Assembly (NCBI RefSeq): GCF_000186865.1
Contig: NW_008705566.1
Coordinates: 1,478,650 to 1,542,649 of the forward strand
Source: Aureococcus anophagefferens
Lineage: Eukaryota > Sar > Pelagophyceae > Pelagomonadales > Pelagomonadaceae
Length of the DNA: 64,000 nucleotides
Direction: 5' to 3'
Numbering within the stretch: position 1 is the first letter of the stretch; every line of letters starts with the position of its first letter. The notes beneath the pieces are model-generated. The model saw only the letters and a program-made list of their open reading frames with translations, ran no database searches and was not told the origin of the DNA. The position numbers and the translations under genes were made by a program. This document shows, in pieces, positions 34,720 to 44,478 of the stretch.

Positions 34720-37700
34720 TCAGACGACGCTCCGGTCGAGGATCTCGTCCACATCCTCGGGCGCGATGATGTGGGAGTCGCCGATGGACCAGTCCCGGCC
34801 GGAGACGTACTGGGGCGCCTGGGGCGACGCGCTCCGGCGGCCGCCGCGGCGCGGCGGCGCCGTCGCGGGCGGCGCGGGCTTCGCCTTGCGCCTCGACGAC
34901 GGCGGCGGCGGCCGCGCGGCGTCGCCCGCGCGGGGCCGGAACCCGTGGCCCGGCGTCTCGTACTTGGGCTCGAACATGCAGGTGGGGCTCCACTCGCCCC
35001 CGGCCGGCGGCGGGAGCGGCTTCCGCGCGCCCCCGCGGAGCGGGTTCCGCTCGCGGACGACGCGCGGCGCGACCTCCGCGGCGAGCGGCGCGCCGCCCTG
35101 GTCCGGCGGCGCCGGGAGGCGGTCGCCGACGTCGACCTGCTGCGCGTCGCCGGCGCCCGGCGGCGCCGGCGGCATGGTCGGCGGCGCGTCCTCGAGCTGG
35201 AGCGGGCCCGCCCTGGCCGCGGAGTCCTTGCGGAACTGCTCCAGCACCTTGAGGAACTGGGACCGCGACACGAGGTCCGTGCCGTCGGCGGACTCGACCG
35301 TGCGCAACAGGAAGTCGATCTCGTCGCCCAGGATGCCGCGGAGGCCGAGCATGTCGACGAGGTCGGGACGCCCGTGGAGCTTGTTCGCGAGGTTCGCGCG
35401 CGTCGCGAAGCCCTCGGGGTTGCCGTCGGCCTTGGCGAGCTTGAAGAGGAGCATGGAGCTCAGGTCCTCGTTCCAGGTCTCCGTCGACTCCTCGTCGTCG
35501 ACGTCGTTGAGCATCGCGTCCCACTCGTCGTCGGCGACGTCGCTCGGGCGGTCGTCCTCGTCCGCGTACTTCGACTCCTCGCCGGAGGGCGTCGGCGGCA
35601 CGCCGCCGTCGCTGGACGTGTCCTGCATGAGGCGGTTGAAGAAGACGTCGCTGTCGAGCTGGCTGCTCGCGACGCTCTTGTCGTCGTCCGTCGGCGGCGG
35701 CCGCGCGGAGCCCCGGTCGCTGCTCCCGAGCGCGCCGTCCTCGACGTCGACGCTGAGGTCGCCGTCGAACTTGAGGTCGTCGGCGTCGCCGGCCTTGGAG
35801 GCCTTCTTCTTCGCGAGGTACTGGTAGCAGCCGATGCCCAGCACGCCCAGGAAGAGGCAGAGGATCGCGACGCCGATGACGAGGTTCAGGCCGCTCATGG
35901 ACGCCGTGTCCGCGCCGTTCGAGTCCGACGACCCGGCCGACGCCGTCGACACGTCGTCGTCGTCCTCGTCGGCGGCGACGCCGACCGTGCCCGTGTCCGA
36001 CGACGGCGAAAACGTCGGCGCGGCCGTCGGCAGCTCGCCGCAGCAGTAGCAGAGCAGCGTCATGCCGTCCTCGGGCGCGTCGTTCGCGAAGGGCGCGCCG
36101 ACCTCCTTGCCGACGCACGTCTTCGCGTCCTCGTCGACGTACGGGGCGAAAGGCTCCGCGGAGATGTAGGACGTCGCCGCGTCGCACTCGATGCCCATCG
36201 CGTCCAGCACGACGGCGTTCAGCTCGTCCAGGGTGTCGACGCGCGCGGCGCCCGAATTGGCGATGGCCGGGCCTGTGTAGGTCCCGGCGGCCTCGCACGC
36301 GGCCTCGCACGTGAGCTCGTCGCTCGGGACCCACGTCTTCGCGTCGTCGCAGGCGACCGTGGGCGCGGCCGACGGCGCCGTCGGGACGGCCGTCGTCGGC
36401 GCGGCCGTCGGCAGCTCGCCGCAGCAATAGCAGAGCAAGGTCATGCCGTCCTGGGGCGCGTCGTTTTGGAAGGGCGCGCCGACCTCCTTGCCGACGCACT
36501 GCTTCGCGTCCTCGTCGACGTACGGCGCGAAAGGCTCCGCGGAGATGTAGGACGTCGCCGCGTCGCACTCGATGCCCATCGCGTCCAGCACGACGGCGTT
36601 CAGCTCGTCCAGGGTGTCGACGCGCCCGGCGCCCGACATGGCGATGGCCGGGCTCGTGTAGGTCCCGACGGCCTCGCACGCGGCCTCGCACGTGAGCTCG
36701 CCGCTCGGGACCCACGTCTTCGCGTCGTCGCAGGCGACCGTGGGCGCGGCCGACGGCGGCGGCGACACCGAGGGCGCGGCCGACGGCGTCGCCGTCGTCG
36801 GCCGCGCCGAGGGCTTCGCCGTCGTCGGCGTCGTCGACGGCGCGGGCGACGGCATTGGGCTCGGCGCGTACGACGGCGCGGACGGCGCGTAGGTCGGCGG
36901 GTAGGACGGCGCGCCCGTCGGCGGCGGGTACCAGGCCGACGTGCTGTTCAGCGCCGCGAGCGTCGCGTCGACGCGGACGCCGGCCTCGAGCTCCTCGTCG
37001 CTGAGCTCCGCGAGCGCGCCGCCCGTCGCCCTCACCTCGTCGATGAAGAGGTCGATGAAGGAACCGTCCTCGAGGGCCGCGGTCATGGCCTCGGCGATCT
37101 TCGCGGCGGCGTCCGTGGACTCGTGGTACTCGGCCGACACGACGACGGTGGCGACGCCCGCGTAGGCCGACGCGACGTAGTCGTCGCCGTCGTCGCCGCC
37201 GTCCGCCTCCTCGAGGCGCCGCGCGTCGTCCGCGTCCGCGTCGTCCGTGGTCGTGAGGTCGAGCGTCACCTCCTCCGTCCCCACGACGATGTCGGACACG
37301 CCGACGACGGTCTGCCCGAAGGCCGCGGCGTCGCCCTCGTCGTCGGCGTCGACGCCGAAGTCGTAGTAGACGTAGACGACGTAGTAGCCGGAGACGGTCT
37401 CCGACGTCGTCGGCGCCAGGGACGTGTAGACCGTGGGGTCGTAGGACGGGGGGTGCGTGTAGGAGTAGGAGTAGGTGTTCTCGAACCAGTGCTCGTAGGT
37501 CGTCGGCGCGAGCGAGACCGTCGGCGCGTACGTCGGGTGAGAGGTCGAGGGCTCGAGCGTCGGCGCGTCCGTGGGCGGGTAGGACGGCGCCGGCGTCGGC
37601 AGCTCGCCGCAGCAGTAGCAGAGGAGGTACATGCCCTCCGACGGCGCGTCGTTGCCGACGTCCCCCCCGTCCTTTGCGTAGCACGCGTATTTGTTGCTGC

Positions 37701-40700
37701 CCTCGTTGTCCGCGTCGTACTCAAAGTAGGGCGCGTTGGGGTCGTCCGTGACCTCGGAGCTGACGTAGGAGCATTCGACGCCCGTCAGCTCGTAGACGAG
37801 CTCGCCCAGCTCGCGCAGCTTGTCGACCTGGGACCAGGCCGACTTCCGGATGCCGTCGTCTGTGTACGCGCCGCGCGCGTTGCACGCGTCGACGCAGGAC
37901 AGGTCGTCGGAGACGATCCAGTTCGCCGTGTCCTGGCAGGCCGCCGTCGGCGCCGCCGTCGGCGCCGCCGTGGCCGTGGGCGCCGGCGACGGCGCGGGCG
38001 TCGTCGTCGGCGGCTCCGACACGAGCGGCATGTCCGTCGGCGCGACCGTGGACGGCTTCGCCGTCGTCGGCGCCTCCGACGGCGCGGCCGTCGGGATCTT
38101 GGACGGCCGGGCGCTCGGCGGCGTCGTCGTCGGCGCGGGGCTCGGCATCTCGCCGCAGCAGTAGCAGAGGACGTACGTGTCCGTCGGCGGCGTCGTGTCG
38201 ACGTTGAACTCGGACCGGCGGAAGTGGGCGCCGCAGGACGGGTCCCCGTACTCGTCGACGTACTCGAAGTCGACGTAGGGCGCGTAGGCGAGGCCGCTGA
38301 TCACGGAGAGCTCCTCGGAGCAGGTGATGAGCCCGCCGCTGAGGTCGTCGACGAGGGCCGAGACCTCGTTGACCGTGTCGACCTCGGACACGACGGCGTC
38401 GTGGATGGCGTTGGACGTGCGCGTGTAGCGGTCGGCGCACTCCGTCGCGCAGGAGATGCCCGTGGTGCTGAGCACCCACTGGCCGCCCTCGGGGCAGCTG
38501 AGCGTCGGCGCGGCGGACGGCGCGACGGTGTACGTCGGCGCCGCGGTGGGCAGGAAGGTCTCCGTGGGCGGCGCGGAGACGATGGGACTACGCGTCGGCG
38601 CCTCCGTCGACGGCGCGTAGGTCGTCGGCGCCTCCGAGGGATAGGGCGACGGCGGCGCGGACGGCGCGGCCGTCGACGGCGCGGCCGTCGGCGCGGCCGA
38701 CGGCGCGGACGTCGTCGGCGCCGGCGTCGGGGGCCGCGTGGGCCGCGGCGCCGGCGCGCCCGTCGGCGGCGCCGAGGGCGGGGGCGTCGGCGGGTGGGAC
38801 GCCGTCGGGGCCGACGTGGGCGCGCGCGCGATGGCGCCGTCCTCGAGGCAGTAGGAGAAGTACTGGACGGCCTCGCCGTACTCGAAATTGACGTAGACCT
38901 CCTCGTCGGGCGCCGTGGCCTCGTAGGCGAGGTCGCCGGCCGTCGCCGCGTCCGGGAAGGCGAACTCGAGCAGCACGCACGACGTCGCCTCGGCGCACTT
39001 GTAGACGCGGTCGGTGCCCGCGGCGACGAACGCGTCGACGTCGAGCGCGTCGGCGCTCGTCGGCCCGCTCGTCGCGTTGTAGGCCGTGATGGTCACGCCC
39101 GTCCAGTCGGCCACGTCGGGGAAGAAGCGCAGCGACGTCAGCACCTCGCCGTCGCCGCACGCGTCCGGGCCGAGCGACGGGTACGGCGTCGGCGGCGTCG
39201 ACGGCGGCGCCGAGGGCGCGGGCGACGGGTGCGTCGGGACCCCGCTCGGGAGCGCCGTCGACGGCGCGAGGGACGGCGCCGGCGTCGGGTCCGGCGGCGC
39301 CGTCGGCGCGGCCGTCGACGACGTGAGGTCCAGGGAGATCGGGCAGTTCATGCCGTCGTTGGAGCTCGTCGCCTCCGAGGGCCCCACGTAGGCGAGCGAC
39401 ACCGTGTTCGAGCAGACCTCGTGGTCGTCGTAGGAGAAGCCCTCGTTCCAGCACGTCTTGGGCACGTAGATCGGGAACTCGAGCTCGAACATGCCCGCGC
39501 CCGTGTTGCTGCTGAAGAACGCGCGCGTCGCGTACTCGGAGCCCACGATGTCGAGGTAGGCGTAGGCCGCGCCGAAGGACGTCTCGCCGTCGTCGTAGAA
39601 CTCGAGGTCGTCGCCCCAGTCGACGCTCGATTCCAGCACGGCGTAGGCCTCGGGCTCGCCCGTCTCCTCGCCCAGGCGCACGACGAGGAGCTCGTAGGCG
39701 CCGCCGAGGCCCACGAGGTAGCCGCGGCCGCCCTCGCCGTCGATGACCTTGGTGTCGCCGTCGTGCTCCTCGACCGCCGCGACGTCGAGCACCGCGCCGG
39801 TGTAGAGATCCTCCGAGACGCCGAACGTCGCGTCCTCGTAGAAGAAGGGCGCGTCGCCGTTGATCTCCCCGACGTAGTAGAAGCCCTCGCCGCCGTCGCG
39901 GCCGACGTTCTTGGCGTAGTAGTAGTTCGTGCCGACGATCGCGCCGACGTTCGGCGACTCGTACTCGAGCGGCGTGTCGAAGCAGACCTTCGACGACGCG
40001 TCGAAGCGGCAGAGGTAGCCGCCGAAGGACGCCATGGCGTAGTTCGACGACCCCAGGTCCGTCGGATCGCCGCCCGTGAAGATGGCCGCCGCGTTGATGT
40101 GGCCGTCGAACCACGAGAGGTCCTCGACCTCGGAATAGACGCCCGTGTCGATGTCGAGCTCGCGGACGGTGTAGGCGTCCGCGCCGTCGTACTTCAGGAC
40201 CTGGATGGGCTCCTGGTACGCCTCGCAGTCGAAGGCGTCGATGGACGCGTCGGACCAGCGCGCGACGGCCTCGGACGTCGGCGCCGACGTCGGCGCCGTC
40301 GTCACCCGGAGCGTCGCCCGGATCGTGGGCTCGACGGTCGGCGCGGCGGAGACGGACGGCGCGTAGGTCGGGAACAGGCTCGGCGTCTGCGTCGGCTCCG
40401 GCGGCGTCGTGGGCTCGGGCGTCGGCTCGGGCGTCGGCTCGGGCGTCGGCTCGGGCGTCGGCTCCGTCGACGGCGCGGCCTCGAAGAACTCGGGGCAGTT
40501 CATGCCGTCGTTGTAGTTCGTCGGCGCCGACGCGGACACGCGCCGGATGCCGACGACGACGTCGCAGACGCCGTGGGCGTCCGTGTCGAAGCCCGCGTTC
40601 CAGCACGAGTCGGGCACGGCGACCGGCAGCGCGAGCTCGAAGAGGCCCTGGCCCGAGTTTGCCGTGAAGTAGATCTTCGTGTCGCCGTCCGCGTTGTAGA

Positions 40701-43700
40701 CGAAGGACGCGCCGAAGCCGCCCGTGTCGTCGTCCGCCGGGTCGAAGCCGTCGAAGTCGACCTGGCTGTCGAAGACCGCGTACGCGTCGGGATAGCCGCT
40801 CTGGCCGCTCAGGTGGACCACGAGCAGCTCGAAGTCCGTCGAGAGGCCCACGAGGTAGCCCGCGTCGGCGTAGCGATCGTCGAAGAGCTCGTCGCCGTCC
40901 TCCTCGACGCCGGAGAAGTCCAGGACCGCGCCGTCGTACAGCGACGGCGCGACGGCGAAGGCCGAGTCGGCGTAGAACTCGGGCTCGTCGGTGTGGATCA
41001 GGTCCACCCAGAAGATCTCGCCGTTGTCGTCCGCCTCGCCGAGGTTCTTGGCGTAGTAGTACCGCTTGTCGACGATCGCGCCGACGTTCGGCGACGAGAA
41101 CTCGAGCGCGTCGTCGAAGCAGACCTTCGCCGCCGCGTCGAAGCGGCACAGGTAGCCGCCGAAGCTCCCCATGGCGTAGTAGCCCTTCTTGCCCCCGTCG
41201 TACAACGCCACGGCGTTGATGTGGCCGTCGAAGTAGTCGAGCTCGTAGAGCAGGTGGTACGCGCCGTCGTCAAAATTTAATTCGTAGGCGCCGTAGAGCG
41301 ACGCGTCGTCGTAGCGCATGACCTGCACGGGGTTGTAGTTCGTCTCGCAGTCGAACTCGTCGACGGCGACGTCGTCCCAGCAGAGGCGGCCCGTGCAGGG
41401 CTCCTCCGTCGGCGCGGCCGTCGGCGCGAGGACGAAGTCGCCGTTCGGGCAGTTGAGGCCGTCGTTGTAGTGCGTCGGCTCCGAGGGCCCCAGGTAGTTG
41501 AGCGCCACCGTCGCGTCGCACTTGGCGTGGTTTTCGACGTCGTCGCCCTCGTTCCAGCAGTCGTCCGGGATCTCGAAGCCCGTCGCGAGCTCCATGATGC
41601 CGTAGCCCTCGTTCGACGCGAAGAAGAGGCGGTAGCTCGCGTAGAGGTCCGCGTGCCGCAGGAGCTTGTAAGCGAAGGCCGCCCCGAAGGAGTTGTCGTC
41701 GTCGGAGTGGTCGTCGGCGTCGCCCCAGTCGACGACCGCGTCGAGGACCGCGTACTTGTCCGGCTTTTTCGTCGCCCGGTTCACGTGGACGACGACGACC
41801 TCGTAGCCCAGGGCGATGCCGACGAGGTAGGTCCCGTCCTCGTCGTACATGTCGACGATCATCTCCGCGCCGTACTCCTCCACGGCGACGAAGTCGAGCA
41901 CGGAGCTCTTGTAGAGCTCGGGGCTCATCGTGAACTCGTGGCCGTCGTGGAAGTCGGGCCGGTCCGTGTGGATGTCGCCGACCCAATAAATATGAGAATT
42001 CTGGATGTTGTTCCCAAAGTTCTTCGCGTAGTAGTAGGTGTTGCCGATGATCGCGGCCGCGTTCGGGCTGTCGCTCGCCAAAGGCGTCGCGAAGCAGACC
42101 GCGTGCGACTCGTCGAAGCGGCAGAGGTAGCCCCCGAAGGACGCGAAGGAGAAGAAGGCGTCCTCGGACGCCGTGACGAACATGGCCGCGGCGTTGATGT
42201 GGCCGTCGAAGTACTCGATGTCGTACATGAGGTCGTAGTTGCCCTCCTCGTACTCGAGCTCCAGGACGCTGTAGCGCGCGTCGTCGTCGGAGAGGCGCAT
42301 GATCTGCACGGGGAAGACGTGCGTGTTGTCGCTGCAGCCGAACTCGGCCACGGTCTCGTCGGCCCAGCAGTAGTCCGCGTCGCAGGCGCCGTCCGTGGGG
42401 ACGTAGCTCGGCGCGTACGTTGGCGTCTCCGTCGGCATCGACGACGGCTCGTACGTCGACGGCGCGTAGGACGGGTTGTAGGTCGGCTCGTAGGTCGGCG
42501 GGGGCGTGGGCGGCAGGGACGTCGGCAGGGACGTCGGGGCGGCCGTGGGGCCGCTGCCGCCGTTGAGCAGGCTGTAGGCCGACGTCGTGTCCGCGGCGGC
42601 CGCCGCGGTCTCGTTCGCGGACACTCGCGCGCCGTCGAAGGCCGTCGACGATAAGCGCCGGCGGCCCGCCGTGGCGTCGTCCACGAGGGTCTGGAGGTCG
42701 CCCGACGTCGCGGCCTCGACGACCGTCGCCACGTAGGCCGCGACGTAGGCCGCGTCCGCGGCCGCGGCGTCGTCGGCCGTCGCGTTGCTCGCGAGCCAGA
42801 AGTAGTCGTAGAACGAGTAGGCGATGGACGTGAGGCCCCCGTCGAGGGATGCTGATACTTCATAAACATAATCTGCCGTGACGTTGGGCCAGAGCGCGGC
42901 GATGACGTCCTTGAACTCCGCGACCGCGTCGACGTCGTCGTTGAACGTGTCGCTGTCGACGCCCGAGAAGACGAGCGCGGAGCTCACGACGACCTCGAGC
43001 GCCGTCGCCACGTCGGCGGTCGAGTCCGTTTCGAGATCCTGGCCCCGGGCCCAGGTCACGGTTGTGGTGTCGAGGGCCTCGAGGCTCGTCATCACGTCGA
43101 CGGTCGCGGCTTTGACCGTAGCCGTCGTCGCGGCCGCGGCGAGCGCGTCCTCGAGCGCGCCGACGTCGACGGCCGTCGTCGCGGCGTCGTAGTAGTCCGA
43201 CGCGAACGCCGCGGACGCGTTCGCCAATGCCGCGTCGCCGGCGTCGCCCGCCACGGACGCCCAGTGGTAGAAGTCGAAGCCGATGAGAGTCGAAGCAATC
43301 GCCGACGACGCCGTCAGCGACGTGACGAAGGCGGACCCGTTGACGTAGGGCGCCAGCGCGATGACCAGCGCCGCCTCGATGTCGGCGACGGCGCCGGCGT
43401 CGTAGGTGATGGCGTCCGGCGTGATGCCGTCGAGCGCGACGGCCGAAGTGGCGAAATACGTCACGTCGGTGCTACCGTCAAAGGCCGTCGGCGCGACGCT
43501 CGGCGCGCAGGTCGCGGCCCCGACGGCGCCGTCCTCGAAGAGGAGCGCCGCGGACATCTCCGCCGCGCAGACGCACGTCGCCGCCGGGTTCACGGCGAAG
43601 CCCTCGAGGACGCACGCGCCGGAGCAGTCCTCGTAGACGACGTCGACCTCGTAGCCGTCGGGGCACGTGACGCAGTCCGCGTAGGGCGCCGGCGACGCCT

Positions 43701-44253
43701 CGAGGTCGCCGCAGGTCGCGTAGTGGCCGCAGGTCGCGCAGCCCTGGAAGGCGCACTGGGCGATGGTGCCGTTGAGCACCGCGAGGCAGTCCTCGAACCA
43801 CATCTGCTCCCCGGCCGTCGCCGCGGCGGCGTTCCAGGGGCAGGACCCGTAGACCTCCGTCTCGAGCGATTCCGCGAATTCGCTGTAGGAGAGGCTGCAG
43901 TTGCTCGGCGCCAGCGTCGGGGCCTCCGTGCTCGCGACCTCGATCTCGTCGAGCGGCAGCGGGCCGCCGTCGCCGCCGCCGCCGTCGCGGTCGAGCCGCG
44001 CGGCGGAGCGCCGCGCCGCGGCTCTCGCCGGCCGTCGCGCGGCGCGGTCCGCCCCGCCGGGGGACGACGCGCCGCGCGAGGACCGCGGCGCCGACGCAGG
44101 GCTGCCCAGGCCGAGCGGCCGTTGAAGGCGCACGGCGGCGCCGCCGGCGAGCGCAAAGGCGCAGAGCGCGGCAGCGTAGGGCAGCCGCCGCCGCGCCGCC
44201 GTCGCGCCGCCGCCGCCGTCATCCGCACCCGCCGCGGGCCGGCCGCCGGCCAT
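34720..44253 (-). CDS. Giant two-TM modular surface protein with beta-propeller-like and Cys-rich repeats
   Basis: A single 9.5-kb exon encodes 3,177 residues. A hydrophobic segment at ~25-45 (YAAALCAFALAGGAAVRL) and a TM at ~2783-2806 (LNLVIGVAILCLFLGVLGIG) bracket the extracellular part. In order: a Cys-rich head (~116-231); a Thr/Ala helical region (~260-545); three ~300-residue tandem repeats (~623-941, 953-1253, 1330-1634), each with W-x-[DE]...F-x-C, FDGHINA, SFGGYLCRFD, Y-Y-Y-A-K-N and a terminal NCP, plausible propeller blades; a domain at ~1696-1804; four CYCCGE-ending Cys modules (~1916-2034, 2103-2218, 2506-2613, 2633-2741); and a SEA-like domain (~2286-2434) between them. Pro-Thr linkers join all modules. 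The ~370-residue tail is acidic and Pro-rich. Ligand and function unknown; an adhesion or receptor role is inferred. Confidence 0.85.
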   Translation of the reverse strand: MAGGRPAAGADDGGGGATAARRRLPYAAALCAFALAGGAAVRLQRPLGLGSPASAPRSSRGASSPGGADRAARRPARAAARRSAARLDRDGGGGDGGPLPLDEIEVASTEAPTLAPSNCSLSYSEFAESLETEVYGSCPWNAAAATAGEQMWFEDCLAVLNGTIAQCAFQGCATCGHYATCGDLEASPAPYADCVTCPDGYEVDVVYEDCSGACVLEGFAVNPAATCVCAAEMSAALLFEDGAVGAATCAPSVAPTAFDGSTDVTYFATSAVALDGITPDAITYDAGAVADIEAALVIALAPYVNGSAFVTSLTASSAIASTLIGFDFYHWASVAGDAGDAALANASAAFASDYYDAATTAVDVGALEDALAAAATTATVKAATVDVMTSLEALDTTTVTWARGQDLETDSTADVATALEVVVSSALVFSGVDSDTFNDDVDAVAEFKDVIAALWPNVTADYVYEVSASLDGGLTSIAYSFYDYFWLASNATADDAAAADAAYVAAYVATVVEAATSGDLQTLVDDATAGRRRLSSTAFDGARVSANETAAAAADTTSAYSLLNGGSGPTAAPTSLPTSLPPTPPPTYEPTYNPSYAPSTYEPSSMPTETPTYAPSYVPTDGACDADYCWADETVAEFGCSDNTHVFPVQIMRLSDDDARYSVLELEYEEGNYDLMYDIEYFDGHINAAAMFVTASEDAFFSFASFGGYLCRFDESHAVCFATPLASDSPNAAAIIGNTYYYAKNFGNNIQNSHIYWVGDIHTDRPDFHDGHEFTMSPELYKSSVLDFVAVEEYGAEMIVDMYDEDGTYLVGIALGYEVVVVHVNRATKKPDKYAVLDAVVDWGDADDHSDDDNSFGAAFAYKLLRHADLYASYRLFFASNEGYGIMELATGFEIPDDCWNEGDDVENHAKCDATVALNYLGPSEPTHYNDGLNCPNGDFVLAPTAAPTEEPCTGRLCWDDVAVDEFDCETNYNPVQVMRYDDASLYGAYELNFDDGAYHLLYELDYFDGHINAVALYDGGKKGYYAMGSFGGYLCRFDAAAKVCFDDALEFSSPNVGAIVDKRYYYAKNLGEADDNGEIFWVDLIHTDEPEFYADSAFAVAPSLYDGAVLDFSGVEEDGDELFDDRYADAGYLVGLSTDFELLVVHLSGQSGYPDAYAVFDSQVDFDGFDPADDDTGGFGASFVYNADGDTKIYFTANSGQGLFELALPVAVPDSCWNAGFDTDAHGVCDVVVGIRRVSASAPTNYNDGMNCPEFFEAAPSTEPTPEPTPEPTPEPTPEPTTPPEPTQTPSLFPTYAPSVSAAPTVEPTIRATLRVTTAPTSAPTSEAVARWSDASIDAFDCEAYQEPIQVLKYDGADAYTVRELDIDTGVYSEVEDLSWFDGHINAAAIFTGGDPTDLGSSNYAMASFGGYLCRFDASSKVCFDTPLEYESPNVGAIVGTNYYYAKNVGRDGGEGFYYVGEINGDAPFFYEDATFGVSEDLYTGAVLDVAAVEEHDGDTKVIDGEGGRGYLVGLGGAYELLVVRLGEETGEPEAYAVLESSVDWGDDLEFYDDGETSFGAAYAYLDIVGSEYATRAFFSSNTGAGMFELEFPIYVPKTCWNEGFSYDDHEVCSNTVSLAYVGPSEATSSNDGMNCPISLDLTSSTAAPTAPPDPTPAPSLAPSTALPSGVPTHPSPAPSAPPSTPPTPYPSLGPDACGDGEVLTSLRFFPDVADWTGVTITAYNATSGPTSADALDVDAFVAAGTDRVYKCAEATSCVLLEFAFPDAATAGDLAYEATAPDEEVYVNFEYGEAVQYFSYCLEDGAIARAPTSAPTASHPPTPPPSAPPTGAPAPRPTRPPTPAPTTSAPSAAPTAAPSTAAPSAPPSPYPSEAPTTYAPSTEAPTRSPIVSAPPTETFLPTAAPTYTVAPSAAPTLSCPEGGQWVLSTTGISCATECADRYTRTSNAIHDAVVSEVDTVNEVSALVDDLSGGLITCSEELSVISGLAYAPYVDFEYVDEYGDPSCGAHFRRSEFNVDTTPPTDTYVLCYCCGEMPSPAPTTTPPSARPSKIPTAAPSEAPTTAKPSTVAPTDMPLVSEPPTTTPAPSPAPTATAAPTAAPTAACQDTANWIVSDDLSCVDACNARGAYTDDGIRKSAWSQVDKLRELGELVYELTGVECSYVSSEVTDDPNAPYFEYDADNEGSNKYACYAKDGGDVGNDAPSEGMYLLCYCCGELPTPAPSYPPTDAPTLEPSTSHPTYAPTVSLAPTTYEHWFENTYSYSYTHPPSYDPTVYTSLAPTTSETVSGYYVVYVYYDFGVDADDEGDAAAFGQTVVGVSDIVVGTEEVTLDLTTTDDADADDARRLEEADGGDDGDDYVASAYAGVATVVVSAEYHESTDAAAKIAEAMTAALEDGSFIDLFIDEVRATGGALAELSDEELEAGVRVDATLAALNSTSAWYPPPTGAPSYPPTYAPSAPSYAPSPMPSPAPSTTPTTAKPSARPTTATPSAAPSVSPPPSAAPTVACDDAKTWVPSGELTCEAACEAVGTYTSPAIAMSGAGRVDTLDELNAVVLDAMGIECDAATSYISAEPFAPYVDEDAKQCVGKEVGAPFQNDAPQDGMTLLCYCCGELPTAAPTTAVPTAPSAAPTVACDDAKTWVPSDELTCEAACEAAGTYTGPAIANSGAARVDTLDELNAVVLDAMGIECDAATSYISAEPFAPYVDEDAKTCVGKEVGAPFANDAPEDGMTLLCYCCGELPTAAPTFSPSSDTGTVGVAADEDDDDVSTASAGSSDSNGADTASMSGLNLVIGVAILCLFLGVLGIGCYQYLAKKKASKAGDADDLKFDGDLSVDVEDGALGSSDRGSARPPPTDDDKSVASSQLDSDVFFNRLMQDTSSDGGVPPTPSGEESKYADEDDRPSDVADDEWDAMLNDVDDEESTETWNEDLSSMLLFKLAKADGNPEGFATRANLANKLHGRPDLVDMLGLRGILGDEIDFLLRTVESADGTDLVSRSQFLKVLEQFRKDSAARAGPLQLEDAPPTMPPAPPGAGDAQQVDVGDRLPAPPDQGGAPLAAEVAPRVVRERNPLRGGARKPLPPPAGGEWSPTCMFEPKYETPGHGFRPRAGDAARPPPPSSRRKAKPAPPATAPPRRGGRRSASPQAPQYVSGRDWSIGDSHIIAPEDVDEILDRSVV
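36014..36775 (-). repeat. 381-bp tandem duplication encoding the last two Cys modules
   Basis: The segments starting at 36014 and 36395 are 381 bp (127 codons) apart and nearly identical, including synonymous positions. Each encodes one CDDAKTWVPS...CYCCGELP module of the giant surface protein. The length is a multiple of three, so the frame is kept. It is the youngest of the internal duplications in this gene. Confidence 0.9.
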
Positions 44254-44478
44254 GCCCAGTGCGTTGCTAGCAGCGTCGGTTCCCCGAGGGCTGGGCAGAT
44301 TGAAAAGTTGGAGGCTTGATTTCTAGGCTTGCTTTGAAGTCGGCGCGCATCATTGCCCGTGAAGCTGCCCAGGCAATATTGCACTTCACGTTGAAGATTT
44401 CGCGCGCTCTCGAGCGGCGCCCAAAGCCCGCCGCCTTGACATTGCGCCAGACGCATTGCAACGCGCCGCTCGACCGCC
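44254..44478. promoter_or_regulatory. Divergent promoter, giant surface protein / triose-phosphate translocator
   Basis: This 225-bp region is clearly less GC-rich than its flanks. A GTGAAG...CTTCAC inverted repeat surrounds CTGCCCAGGCAATATTGCA near 44359-44389. No TATA box is obvious. Confidence 0.35.

Noticed and set aside
34672..41280. A 2,202-codon open frame antisense to the giant surface-protein gene
   Set aside because: It is an Arg/Val-rich shadow produced by codon bias and GC content; it has no domains, while the opposite strand has ordered Cys and repeat modules.
44289..44376. CTGGGCAG and CTGCCCAG about 80 bp apart as a second small introner
   Set aside because: The octamers pair, but there is no target-site duplication, the region is an intergenic promoter, and the inner sequence does not match the 3575-3767 element.
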